DNA from: Malaya genurostris
Taxonomy: Eukaryota; Arthropoda; Insecta; Diptera; Culicidae
DNA length: 64,000 nt
Direction of reading: 5' to 3'
Assembly: GCF_030247185.1 (NCBI RefSeq)
Contig: NC_080570.1
Span: forward strand, 120,060,689-120,124,688
A program made the position numbers and the translations under genes. The notes beneath the pieces were generated by a model. It was not told the DNA's origin. It made no database searches and saw only the letters and a program-made list of their open reading frames with translations. Of this stretch, positions 20,750 through 31,090 are shown in pieces (position 1 is the stretch's first letter; each line of letters begins with the position of its first letter).

Positions 20750-23357
20750 GTGATGTTAAATAATTATTTGAATATTTTAAATTGGAATGCGCGATCTTTA
20801 AAATCGAGTGAAGATGAATTTTATAATTTTCTCAAAGTTCACAAAATTCATATTGCCATTGTGACAGAAACTTTTCTTAAACCAAATGTCAAATTGAAAA
20901 GTAATCCACATTATGTGGTTCATCGATTTGACAGGTTTACTGGAATGGGTGGTGGAGTGGCCATTTTGGTCCAACGGCAAATTAAAAATCGAATTTTACC
21001 TTCTTTCAATACTAAAGTTATTGAAAACTTGCGAATCGCAGTTGAAACCATTCATGGAATTTATTTCATCGCTGGAGCATATTTGTCATTCCAATGCACC
21101 GGCGAACAATTAAATTTTTTAAAAGGCGATTTGCAAAAACTCACAAGATATCGACCGAAATAAGCATGTCCAGTGGAATTGTAGGCAAAATAACAGTAAT
21201 GGTAAAATACTTCATAATCAACTCTCAGCTGGTTACTTCACAGTTCTTCATCCCAGTAATCCGACTTGTTTCTCTTCCGTGAAAAACCCGTCTACAATTG
21301 ATCTGGTTCTAACAGATCAAAGTCACATTTGTAGTGAACCGATTACACATGCTGACTTTGACTCAGATCATCTTCCTGTAACATTCAGACTTGCCAACGA
21401 AGCTTTAATTAATCCAATTACTACTATATTCAACTATCATAGAGCTAATTGGTTGGATTACAGATCTCACATTGAAAATCATGTGGATCATGAAACTATT
21501 TTAGAAAATTCGGCGGACATCGGACACAGCAATTGATAATTTGAATCATTATATTATCGAAGCTAGAAATCTTTCAGTTCCCAAAGCTCAAACTAAATTA
21601 AATTCTCCTATCATCTTCAACTGCTCATTCGGTAGAAAAATGTTCGTCGATGACAATATCAACGTTCTCGTGATCCTGCTATGGAAAACATAGTTAAGGA
21701 TTTACAAAAAGAAATCAAACATAGATTTACTCTTTTGCGAAACGAAAATTTCGCTAAAGAAGTTGAACAAATTAAACCATATTCTAAATCTTTCTGAAAA
21801 CTTTCTAAGGTTCTTAAGAAACCTCAGAAACCAATTCCTGCTCTCAAGGAAGGAAATAAAATGCTTCTTACAAATGGCGAAAAAGCTCAAAAACTTGCTC
21901 AGCAGTTCGAGAGTGTACACAATTTTAATTTGAACGTTGTGAGTCCTATTGAAAATGAAGTCTCACTGAAATATGATCATATTTCAACCCAAGTGTTATC
22001 ACAAGTTGACATTATTGAGACGAATTTTGATGAAATTAAGTCAATTATTAGGAAACTTAAAAACATGAAGGCTGCTGGTAATGATGGAATTTTTAATATT
22101 CTTATTAAAAATCTTCCCGATGTTGCCTTGAGACTCCTGGTTAAAATTTTCAACAAGTGTTTTTCATTAGCTTACTTCCCAAAAAGATGGAAAAACGCTA
22201 AAGTAATTCCTATCCTCAAACCTGATAAAAACCCAGCAGAAACATCAAGTTATCGCCCAATTAGCTTACTTTCTTCTATCAGTAAACTTTTTGAAAAAAT
22301 TATCTTGTTGAGAATGATGTCTCATATAAATGAGAATTCAATTTTTTTACCAGAGCAGTTTGGATTTCGTCATGAACATTCAACTACTCATCAACTTGTC
22401 AGAGTAACGAACATGATAAAAGCAAATAAATCTTCTGGATTATCCACTGGAGTTGCTCTTCTAGACATAGAAAAAGCATTCGACAGTGTTTGGCATAAAG
22501 GTTTAATAGCAAAAATGTTTGATTTCCAGTTTCCTATTTATTTGATCAAAATGATTCAAAATTATTTAACTGATCGTACTCTTCAGGTTAGCTATCAGAA
22601 TTGTAAATCTGAATTGCTACCCCGTTCGAGTAGGTGTGCCGCAGGGTTCGAGCGTAGCTCCAATCTTGTATAATATTTTCACTTCTGATCTTCCAAATCT
22701 ACCCGTTGGTTGTCAGAAATCGCTATTCTGTGACGACACAAGTCTGTTAGCCACAGGTAGAAATCTAGGAGTGATCTGCAGTCGCCTACAAAGAAGTTTA
22801 AATATTTTCAGTGATTATCTGTCAAAATGGAAAATTAAACCAAATGCAGCAAAAACGCAATTAATTATCTTTCCTCATAAGCCAAGAGCTTCTTTTCTTA
22901 AACCAAACAATAATCACATTCTCAAATTGAATGGCTTGGAATTGACATGGTCTGATCAAGCTAAATACTTAGGTTTAACGCATGACAAAAACTCACTTTC
23001 AAGGATCACATCGAAGGAATCCAGGCAAAGTGTAATAAATATATTAAATGTTTATATCCTCTTATAAACAGAAATTGTAAGCTCTGTCTAAAAAACAAAT
23101 TGTTAATTTATAAACAAATTTTCAGACCAGCCATGCTTTATGCAGTACCAATTTGGTCAAGAAGGAAGAAAACGCTTCAAAGGATTCAGAATAAAATTCT
23201 GAAAATGATTTTGAAGCGTCCTCCCTGGTTTAGTACAAATGAGTTACACAGACTCACAAATATAGAACCATTAGATGTAATGTCACATAATATTGGAAGC
23301 AAATTCCGACAAAAATCGATTCAATCTTCAATTGAATCGATTCGCTCTCTGTATTAG
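20750..23357 (+). pseudogene. Jockey-like ORF2 (endonuclease and reverse transcriptase), copy 1
   Basis: It starts LNILNWNARSLKSSEDEF, the AP-endonuclease N-terminus; VTETFLK carries the catalytic Glu. Near 21161 about 26 bp present in copy 2 are missing, removing the conserved GDLNA segment and shifting frame. The endonuclease ends with SDHLPV. The reverse transcriptase then shows SYRPISLLSSISKLFEKII, LLDIEKAFDSVWH, PQGSSVAPILYNIF and FCDDTSLLA (motif C, usually FADD). There are further shifts near 21530-21860, at 22640 and near 23000. There is no RNase H. The element copy is inactive. Confidence 0.9.
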
Positions 23358-23653
23358 TTAGTAAGTTAGTGTATAAGTTCCTTTTCCCCATTACACAATA
23401 CAAGCAGGTTTAGAATTTTCCCTTCACAAAAATCTCAGAATTGCGGAAGCAAATGATGTCCTCTTGGTAATAACCAAATCATGTATATAATAGGGCTGAA
23501 TAGTCACCACTTGTGGCTGAACACCCAATTTAATTTTAGCTCATATTCCAATAAATAGTTATTTTAAAAAAAAAGATTGGAAACTCTCAGTCTAATCTCA
23601 ATTCAATTGAATCAACTGACTGATAGCCTTCTCTCATATGTCACTTCACTCAC

Positions 23654-24007
23654 CTGTTGATACGCCAGGTACTGAAAGTTCCCATTGTAGATGTTGTACC
23701 CGGTCAGTCCGACGTGAATAGCCGGCAAAATGATCCCGAACAGAACCGCCTCCCAGATCTGCAGCGGCATCATGGCGTAGGCGAGAAAAACCACAAACAC
23801 AATCTGCCAGACGCCTTCGGCCATCACCTCCCGGGTATCCACCGGGAAAACAATTCCCACCGTTGGCATCGAGATGAAACAGAAGGCCGCCGTAAAGAAC
23901 AGTATCCCGTAGCAGAGATAGGGCAGATGGGAATCCCGGATCAGCCGGAACTGAAGCAGCGCCAGAATGACGGCAAACAGCAGGCTCATGAAGGAGTTGA
24001 AAACATT
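23654..24007 (-). CDS. rut: rutabaga-like adenylate cyclase, exon 2 (membrane helices 2-5)
   Basis: This 354-bp phase-0 exon encodes 118 residues (~68-185). The acceptor is TTTTCATTTTCAG before AAT-GTT and the donor is CAACAG followed by GTGAGTGA. The translation holds four hydrophobic spans: FMSLLFAVILALLQF, CYGILFFTAAFCFI, WQIVFVVFLAYAMMPLQIW and VLFGIILPAIHVGL, ending YNGNFQYLAYQQ. This is the first membrane block of a nine-to-twelve-pass adenylate cyclase. It is separated from exon 1 by a 65-bp intron and from exon 3 by a 6-kb intron containing the Jockey-like element. Confidence 0.93.
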
Positions 24008-24072
24008 CTGAAAATGAAAATGAGTATTATTTTGTTCTTTTTTTGGAATGATTAATTCGAGAAGGAACTTAC

Positions 24073-24273
24073 ATGCAACGTCGGTGCCTGATTGTAGCCA
24101 AGGCTGAGCCCGGCCATGACACCGCACAGGACCACCACCAGGGCGACCACTCCGGTCACGGAGAACCGTTGCAGCTTGAGGGTGTACCGCTGGTACAGAC
24201 ATTCCAGCTCGTTGTTTTCGAAGCGCAGTTTGTTCCATGGTCTTCCTCGGGCCGCGTGAACCGCGTGATCCAT
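24073..24273 (-). CDS. rut: rutabaga-like adenylate cyclase, exon 1 coding part (N-terminus, helix 1)
   Basis: The start codon at 24273 opens MDHAVHAARGRPWNKLRFEN, then ELECLYQRYTLKLQRF and helix 1 (VTGVVALVVVLCGVMAGLSL). The start is well fixed because an in-frame TAG lies two codons upstream (24279-24277) and the N-terminus has the rutabaga-type form. The 201-bp coding part ends at CAT before GTAAGTTCC. All six exons are phase 0. Codon use is much more GC-rich than the surrounding intron DNA, as for the other exons. Confidence 0.93.
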
Positions 24274-24407
24274 GACCTAGGTCTGTCGGCCGCGCACGCA
24301 AAATGCCACCCAGCCCCCGCCGCCAGCTACAAGCGTTCCAGGGTGATGCCGGATGTGCGGGGGGCGAAGATGATCCTCCGTTGGTGTGTGCGTGTGTGTT
24401 TCCTGTC
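24274..24407 (-). other. rut: rut 5' UTR, 3' portion, with upstream splice acceptor
   Basis: Reading the minus strand, a long CT/T tract (24411-24440) ends in CACTTTCAG at 24408, a strong splice acceptor, followed by GACAGGAAACACACACGC and 134 bases to the ATG. This implies at least one non-coding exon further right, which could not be placed with confidence. Confidence 0.65.
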
Positions 24408-24479
24408 CTGAAAGTGGGAAAAAGAGAGAGAGAAAAAAACGTTAACGCGTTTGAAATCAGAAGATCAATTTGCATTTTA

Positions 24480-26217
24480 AATTAGTGACTTGGCACTTGG
24501 CCCGATCGCGTCGGTTTCTTTAGTAAACAAATAAAGTGCTGATGAGGACGGAGGGACCGTGCCGAAAGGAGTATAAACAAACTTCGCTCATGTTGGAACA
24601 ATACATTTAACTATGTGTGTTTGTGTTTGGCGTCGTAGGTCATCTCATCATACGACGACTGTGATTGATTAGTCTGGTCTGGTCTGGGATCGGTCGGTCG
24701 GTCGTTGATGGATGCTACGGCAAAAATGACGCGCATTTAATGGCGGGAACCTGAGTGCAGTTACATGTAATCTGTCACAAACCCGAACGAGATCACAAAC
24801 AAATGTTCTCACGTGGCCATTGCAAGCGAAACAGTGTTACAGAATATCTGATCTTTGCTGATCGACGGCAGGCAGGAGTTTTTTTCTCTCTCTCTTCTCC
24901 GAGATATCCCGCTGGGTAACCTCATTCTACGGCAGGTCGTGCGTCAATTGCTCAGCGTGAAACCAACCAACAGACCGACCGACCAACCGACCGACTGACT
25001 GACTGGGTACTGAAAGTGAGCGTGTTTAAATTTGACATATGTTTGCTGTAAGTCGTAATGCAGCGACAAGCTCTTTAGCACAAGTGTTTTACTTGACCGC
25101 CCGTCCGGTCCTCAGTACCTCAGTACCGAGGCCCCATCCTTGCGAGGAACATATCGCATATCGGCGGCTTGGGTTATAGGAAAAAAAATGCAAAACTCCA
25201 GTGGAGTTATGTTCATTTTTGGAATAAGCTAAACAAAACACTGGTAGCTCAAGTGATAAAACTGGGCGCGGGAGGGTGCCGGGAGTGGAATCGCAGTGGA
25301 ATATTGGAGACATATTTCTTCATTCGTAGACGTAGAGTACGGCCACTCAGACGGGACCGTCAATCAGGGCCGGACAAAATAAAAGAACCAAAGGAGTAAT
25401 CCACTTAAGCTACCGAGCAGCACTCGAACAGAATACCGCAACAATTTGTTTGAAGAGCTGTCAAAAAAACCCGAAACCACAACCTGTCAATACTTTCCCC
25501 GAACGCAGAAACGCATATCGCATATCGTATGTCAGTCTCATCATTAGGTGAAACTATTGACAATAACAAAAGAAATTTGCACCGGGATCCATTAGGCGCT
25601 GCTGACCGTCGACACAGATGGGGAGGGGGAGCGGGGGGGTAAATTTGTATTTGTTTGTCTCTTCACAACCGGGTAAAGTAAGTAGTTAGTTTGTTATTTG
25701 AGCATTGGGGACCGAGCCTATCTAGACAAACAAACAAACAAATTATTGTCCCAATGTGGAATTGATAATGAGTTTGTTTGCTGGCAGTGCCACCACTAGT
25801 CGTTATTGATTTGAGTTTTAGATTTTATGATTTGTTTAGTTTGTCAGTGCAAAGTTGTTTAGCAAGCGTCACTTTTCGTTGTTTTCATTCAAAGAACTAA
25901 CGTACTTCAACCATGAGCTGATGAATTTGAATTATTGTTTCAATTACTGATCGTCAAGTTTTTGTATGAAGTGAAAAGATGAGTTTCTGAGCTTTCATAG
26001 CCCTGTTAGTAAACGTGGGGAAACTGTTTCTCATCTGTTAGTAAATATTTCCATCAAATTTCCACAAACTAAATGCCAAATTGATTAGATTCCAAAACGA
26101 GAGTAGCTGATGTCAGTGATGTAATCGGATCAAGGCGAATATGACAAAATCTAACACGCTTACTCTTTTCTTATTGTAAATTTATTCTTTTTTCAACGGA
26201 ATCATCATTATCACTAC
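24480..26217. other. upstream rut sequence, candidate regulatory region
   Basis: 24480-25680 is noticeably more GC-rich than the flanks. It has GGTC/GGTCG runs (24690-24705) and GACC/GACT runs (24975-25005). 25690-25745 has GTTT and CAAA tetranucleotide runs. No ORF with a family motif is seen. It may be 5' intron or promoter sequence of rut; that is inference from position only. Confidence 0.35.
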
Positions 26218-26620
26218 ACTAAGATCTTTTTTTTACATGTTTTTTTTAATGCGGTTTTTTATGCGGATTACCAAAGTTACGCGGATTTCCGAAGTTACGC
26301 GGGTGTCTTATTTTGTCTTAGAAATGCATAAAACGTCTAGATCTATGTTTGTTGTTTATCCCGAATGTTTTTTTTAGGTTGACACTTTTTCGATTTAATT
26401 TTCGATTAAAAAAAAAGTTTTTTAGATTACACCAGATTTCTACTTTTCATGCATTTCTGTGACATTTGGCACCAAAATTTTTTTGTTCAATTTTTCCATA
26501 AGTTCAAAATTCTCGTAAAAAAATTGCGGAACTTCGGAAATCCGCGTAGCTTCGGAAATTCGCGGGAAAAAGCCTTGTAAAAAACAGCATTAAAAAACCG
26601 CGTAAAAAAAGACCTCAGTT
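26218..26620. repeat. MITE with ACGCGGATTTCCGAAG-type inverted ends
   Basis: The left part has ACTAAGATCTTTTTTTTACA, TTATGCGGATTACCAAAGTT and ACGCGGATTTCCGAAGTTAC. The right part is the inverse (CTTCGGAAATCCGCGTAGCT up to AAAAAGACCTCAGT). The arms are about 90-100 bp around a ~220-bp centre. Related pieces lie at 50975-51010 and 51322-51345. Confidence 0.7.
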
Positions 26621-27017
26621 TATCTGAAATGATTCTCGAACAAAAGAATTTTGTGAAATGAGTTTTCATTGCCGTTAGATTTCAACTCTTTTCAGAATAC
26701 ATAATGAGAAACTTGAACCGATGCACAGTGGTTCGAATCAATAAAAACGTGGACATAAATCAGTAGCTGCCAAACCGTTCTTTTAATGCATATAGTTGCT
26801 TTTAAGAAATTATTTACAAATATATACCGCGTAATTTGATTCTATCCCTAATTGTTCATGGCCTACTTCGACAAAAAATATAACCATAACTTTTTTTTTC
26901 TGAAGAGATAGAAAAACTTTTTCTTAGACAAACTTTTAGAACTATTAAAAATAATTTACTTTGTCAAATATACCAAAAGTGTAGGTCACACCGTTTCGGA
27001 TATACAAAGCGTTTTTG
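26621..27017. other. unassigned AT-rich spacer
   Basis: Sequence between the MITE and the duplicated segment. No coding motifs or element ends were recognised. Confidence 0.35.
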
Positions 27018-27545
27018 TGGCAACCCCCTTAAAATCAATTTTTTTATTCATAACTTGTTTCATGTTATTTTTTTATGCATACTTTAAGTGAAACTGATGC
27101 ATACTTTGTTTGGAATAATTGAAGAAAATAAAAAAATCCATATTTTTGTTTAAAGTAGTGCATATGTTTGTTGTTTCCTGGCAAAGTTGTACAACATTTT
27201 ACCTGTTTTTTACCTTTGATAAAACCTTACACCGAAGCGAAATATGCAACTTTATGCAGCTGATTTTTACAAAATTTATTGGAAAAGATATGCCCAATAC
27301 TATAAAAAAAGTCTAAGTGAAACTCGATGGAACTTTTTTTTAGGCCATTCCAAAGTTAGTTTTAGTTATTGAATTATGACAACCCCCTTAAAACTAGTTT
27401 TCTAATCATAACTTGTTTCAAGTTATTTTTTTACGTATTTTGTTTGGAATAATTGTAGAAAATATTAAATCCCATAATTTTCTAGAAGAATGCATAGGTT
27501 TATTCTTTTCTGAAAAAGTTATACATCATTTTACCTATTTTTACC
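27018..27545. repeat. diverged direct duplication, ~170-bp blocks 355 bp apart
   Basis: 27018-27200 and about 27375-27545 share the block order GACAACCCCCTTAAAA, TCATAACTTGTTTCA(A/T)GTTA, TTTGTTTGGAATAATTG(T/A)AGA and CATTTTACCT. It is probably part of a larger dispersed element that is not recognised. Confidence 0.6.
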
Positions 27546-27659
27546 TAGGAAACCCTGAGTACTATTCGTGTGACTCATTTCCACTATGGCCGTGCTGAAA
27601 CCATGCATGTTTAAGAAACGGAGGGTGTCACGCGTCTGCTATTTCTGTAACTCACTTTT

Positions 27660-28540
27660 GCAGTGAGCGTAGAAATGGGTAATTCGTTCCTGAGCTATTC
27701 CAGTGAATCAAATCTTTAAAAAGAGCTGATGGCTCACAGCTCTTTTTAAAAGAACCGCAGCTCACCAGTTCACCGCACTGATAAGCAGAGATGCCAGGTT
27801 CACAGATTAATCTGTGTTTCACAGATTTTCAACCTTTTGCACAGATTTGAAAAATGGCACAGATTTTCACAGATTTCTGAAAATGGTCACAGATTTACAC
27901 GGATTCTGAAATCGATCACAGATTTTTGAAATTAATTACAGTTTAGTACCAAAAATTACAGAGCGTTAGGAAATAGTGAGACCTTTTTTTTTTGCTTGCC
28001 AAAATGATTCGGATTAGTTATTATGGAAACGGGGAAACGTGCACAGATTTTGCACAGATAGGTTTTTGGCTTGATGACAGGTTTTTTAAAAAATGACCTG
28101 GCATCCCTGCCTGTAAGGTGGAAACAAGCTACGAGCTGAACGGATTTCGGCTCTTGAAGAGCGAGTTATAAATGAGAAGAAATGTGTTCATGAGCTTTTG
28201 TTCGTTCTTTCAAATGTGTATCTTTCCTTCTTTAACAGATTGAATGAGCCATTGTCAATAATAATAAATCTTACCTCTCACTCAGTAGGCTAAGGTACGT
28301 TCAGGGACGCCATTTTTGCAGATATTCTCAAATATGTTAGTTCGCATAGCATTGTTCTTTGTGCATCAATGATTTCGATCATGCAAATGAAAGAAAAACG
28401 GCGCAAAAAAAAAACGGTGCTCAAAACAAACCTTCAGTTCAATTTAAATGAGCTGATACATTGAATCGATTCCCTTTAGTGAGCTGATCGGTTCGGAGCT
28501 GCTCACCGGTATGAGCTGCTTCGCACATCTCTAAGTGAGC
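27660..28540. repeat. MITE-like repeat (AGCTGAT/CTCAC-rich) invaded by a second element
   Basis: Sequence on both sides of 27786-28109 is rich in GAGCTG, CAGCTC and TCACCAGTTCACC-like inverted blocks. It ends in GCACATCTCTAAG, similar to the MITE-like end near 12526. The insertion at 27786 splits it. Confidence 0.45.
27786..28109. mobile_element. non-autonomous DNA element with CAGNGATGCCAGGT ends
   Basis: The left end CAGAGATGCCAGGT and the right end (complement CAGGGATGCCAGGT) form a terminal inverted repeat. The interior has many CACAGATTT(T/C) words at 20-30 bp spacing. Eight-bp flanks CTGATAAG and CCTGTAAG agree at 5 positions, weakly hinting at a hAT-type 8-bp duplication. Confidence 0.65.
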
Positions 28541-28988
28541 GTCGCACGTTCAATATATCATCTTAAATAAAAAACGTCAATAGTTGCACTATTTATGTAC
28601 CATTTAATTCCACTATTTCACTGTCACGTTATTACACCTTCACAAAGTCACTATACTTTAATGAAGCATAACAAACGTTACAATACAGATACGCGTTTTT
28701 CGGAATGTTATTTACATCCTTCTTCAGTGTATCGGTTTTATAAAACAAACTTATACATAAATAGTGCAACTATTGAATATATTCCGCTAACAGCTCCAGG
28801 TAAAAATAGTGATTAAAAAACCTGTTTTAATCCACCTAGTGGTGTAATGATGCCTTTCTCATATCAATCATACCATCATATATAACACTGTGGTATTCTT
28901 CAAAACAATTTTGTTTCGATTAAATGGAGAAGATTTGAGGTCGATTTAAAAAACTTTTTACGTTTTTTCGCCCTTTTCAGTGATGGTA

Positions 28989-29905
28989 ACAGTTCGGCTG
29001 AAATGTTCGTATCGTTTAATAGAAACACACATTTTTTTGCCAAAATTCGTTTTTATTATTCAACATAATTGCCATCAGAGGCGATACAGCGATTATAGCG
29101 ATCTTCCAACTTTTCGATACCATTTTTGTAGTACGATTTGTCCTTTGCCTCAAAATAGGCCCCAGTTTCAGCGATTACCTCTTCATTGCTTCTAAATTTT
29201 TTACCAGCGAGCATTCTCTTGAGGTCTGAGAACAGGAAAAAGTCACTGGGGGCCAAATCTGGAGAATACGGTGGATGAGGGAGCAATTCGAAGCCCAATT
29301 CGTTCAATTTCAGCATAGTTTTTCGTTGTTGTTTTTGATCGATTGTGAGCTCACGCGGCACCCATTTTGCACAAAGCTTTCTCATATCCAAATATTCGTA
29401 AATAATATGTCCAACACGTTCCTTTGATATCTTTAGGGTGTCAGCTATCTCGATCAACTTCACTTTACGGTCATTGAAAATCATTTTGTGGATTTTTTTC
29501 ACGTTTTCATCGGTAACAGCCTCTTTTGGACGTCCACTGCGTTCATCGTCTTCGGTGCTCATATGACCAGTACGAAATTTTGCAGTGGTTTGCAAAATTG
29601 TTACGAATTGTTGCTTCGCCCGGTGCAGAGTCTGGATAACACTCATCAAGCAATTTTTTGGTATCGGCGGCACTTTTTTGCATCAAAAAGTATTGTTTCA
29701 TCAACACACGAAATTCCTTTTTCCATTTTTTTCACAATAACAAAAGTAGCTTCACTCAAAATGCAATATCTCACAAACTAATAATCAGACAGCTGTCAAA
29801 TTTATACACGTATCTTTTGAAGGTTGGTACTTACTGAAAATGATATGGATTTAATTCTAGTGGCGCCCTCTTATAGAAACGATACGAACTTTTCAGCCGA
29901 TCTGT
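28989..29905 (-). mobile_element. mariner element A (internally deleted)
   Basis: The 917-bp element is flanked by TA on both sides (28987-28988 and 29906-29907). Terminal repeats of ~28 bp begin ACAGTTCGGCTGAAATGTTC and, on the other strand, ACAGATCGGCTGAAAAGTTC. It is shorter than a ~1.3 kb mariner because the middle of the transposase is missing. It sits inside family R copy R2. Confidence 0.9.
29056..29673 (-). pseudogene. mariner transposase A, central deletion
   Basis: A 206-codon reading frame. The N-terminal helix-turn-helix part reads EDDERSGRPKEAVTDENVKK and KLIEIADTLKISKERVGHII, then the WVPRELT linker. It then jumps from IDQKQQR to KTMLKLNELGFELLPH, skipping the region with the first two catalytic Asp residues. 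The third acidic motif PPYSPDLAPSDFFLFSDLKR is intact. Upstream of the ATG, decayed coding sequence continues to about 29725. It cannot be catalytic. Confidence 0.9.
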
Positions 29906-30227
29906 TATACAATTTTTAACACACTTTGCCTTATATTTCCGGATCCGGAAGTCGGATCCAGATGAAATTCAGGAATTACGTATGGGACCACAGGACCTTT
30001 CATTTGAACCTAAGTTTATGAAAATCGGTCGCGCCATCTATGAGAAAAGCTAAAAAACATATTTTCATTTTTTTGCACATTTTACTCCATAATTCCGGAG
30101 CCGGAAGTCGGATTCAAATAATATTCAGGAATTTTGTATGGAACCACAAGACCTTTCATTTGAATCTAAGTTTGTGAAAATCGGTTCAGCCATCTCCGAG
30201 AAAAGTTAGTGCAAAAAAACGTTACAT

Positions 30228-30300
30228 ACACACATACGCACATACACACACACACACACATACACACACACACACACACACACATACACACACACACATA
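30228..30300. repeat. CA/TA-rich microsatellite in R2
   Basis: An imperfect (CA)n run with interspersed TA, at the conserved microsatellite position of family R. Confidence 0.9.
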
Positions 30301-30408
30301 CTCGACGAACTGAGTCGAATGGTATATGACACTCGGCCCTCCGGGCCTCGGTTCAAAAGTCGGTTTTCACAGTGATTGCATAACCTTCCTATATGAGAAA
30401 GGCAAAAC

Positions 30409-30690
30409 GTGTTGCTTCGCGATAACTCAATTTATTTACACTTTTTCATATTTTGATTGGAAAACATTTTTTCATATTTTTTAATGTGTTGAACTTTTGA
30501 TAATTTTTCGGATTTTCAATATTCAAAAGCCACTTTGAAAAGGCCTAAAAGAATTGCATCGAGTTCCACTTAGATTTTTTATAATATTGTTAATTGTCAA
30601 AATGTAAACAAAATAAAAATCCCAACAATTTGCTTAAGTTGCGCGTGCAAGCATAAGCAAGGTTATACGTGTTTACGCGCACTTTATAGT
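30409..30690. other. unassigned AT-rich spacer
   Basis: Short stretch between R2 and the I-clade retrotransposon; nothing recognised. Confidence 0.4.
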
Positions 30691-31090
30691 AGACACTTAG
30701 TTTTTTTTTCATTAATACGTTTATTTCTTAAGGCAGTTCACATAAGTTTTTCTTCGCCGTAGCATCACTTTTACATAATATTCTTATCCTAATTTAATTC
30801 TAACATAGTCACAAAGTTTTGTATTTATTAAAACATATTCTCTTATAGCTTAAATATCATCTTAGGTAACTCGTCATTAATTATGAAATCTACTCGGAAA
30901 TATTATTTGAACCAAACGATTAACTTCTATAAATTATAAAATAAGCTGTTATTTTCAGACATTTTGTTGATAATTTCATAAACTGTTTCGAGTTTGTTTG
31001 TATCATTACATAATTTTTATTCTAATTTAGCTATTGGTTGAACTCATGGACGCAGCTGGAATTAGAACTAAGTCTTAAAAGGGGCCTTTA

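Larger units (their letters stand above)
18990..23575 (+). mobile_element. Jockey/Juan-like non-LTR retrotransposon, copy 1
   Basis: A ~4.6 kb LINE antisense to rut in intron 2. In order it has a hairpin-rich 5' UTR (to 19281), ORF1 with zinc knuckles, ORF2 with AP endonuclease and reverse transcriptase, and a 3' UTR ending in an A-run at about 23566-23574. No RNase H is seen after the reverse transcriptase, which fits the Jockey clade. The 5' boundary is approximate; no clear target-site duplication was found. Both ORFs are broken. Copy 2 is at 59705-64000 and a fragment at 42885-43140. Confidence 0.9.
28814..30408 (+). repeat. family R dispersed repeat, copy R2, interrupted by a mariner
   Basis: The left end AAACCTGTTTTAATCCACCT and the right end CTATATGAGAAAGGCAAAAC match R1. 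The CA-rich microsatellite and the GACGAACTGAGTCGAATGGT block are present. A mariner (28989-29905) is inserted near the left end. Confidence 0.85.

Noticed and set aside
23612..24475. 287-codon minus-strand ORF reading through rut intron 1
   Set aside because: It reads the exon 1 region in the wrong frame and runs through a 65-bp intron with good GT-AG sites; the spliced phase-0 model gives the conserved cyclase sequence.
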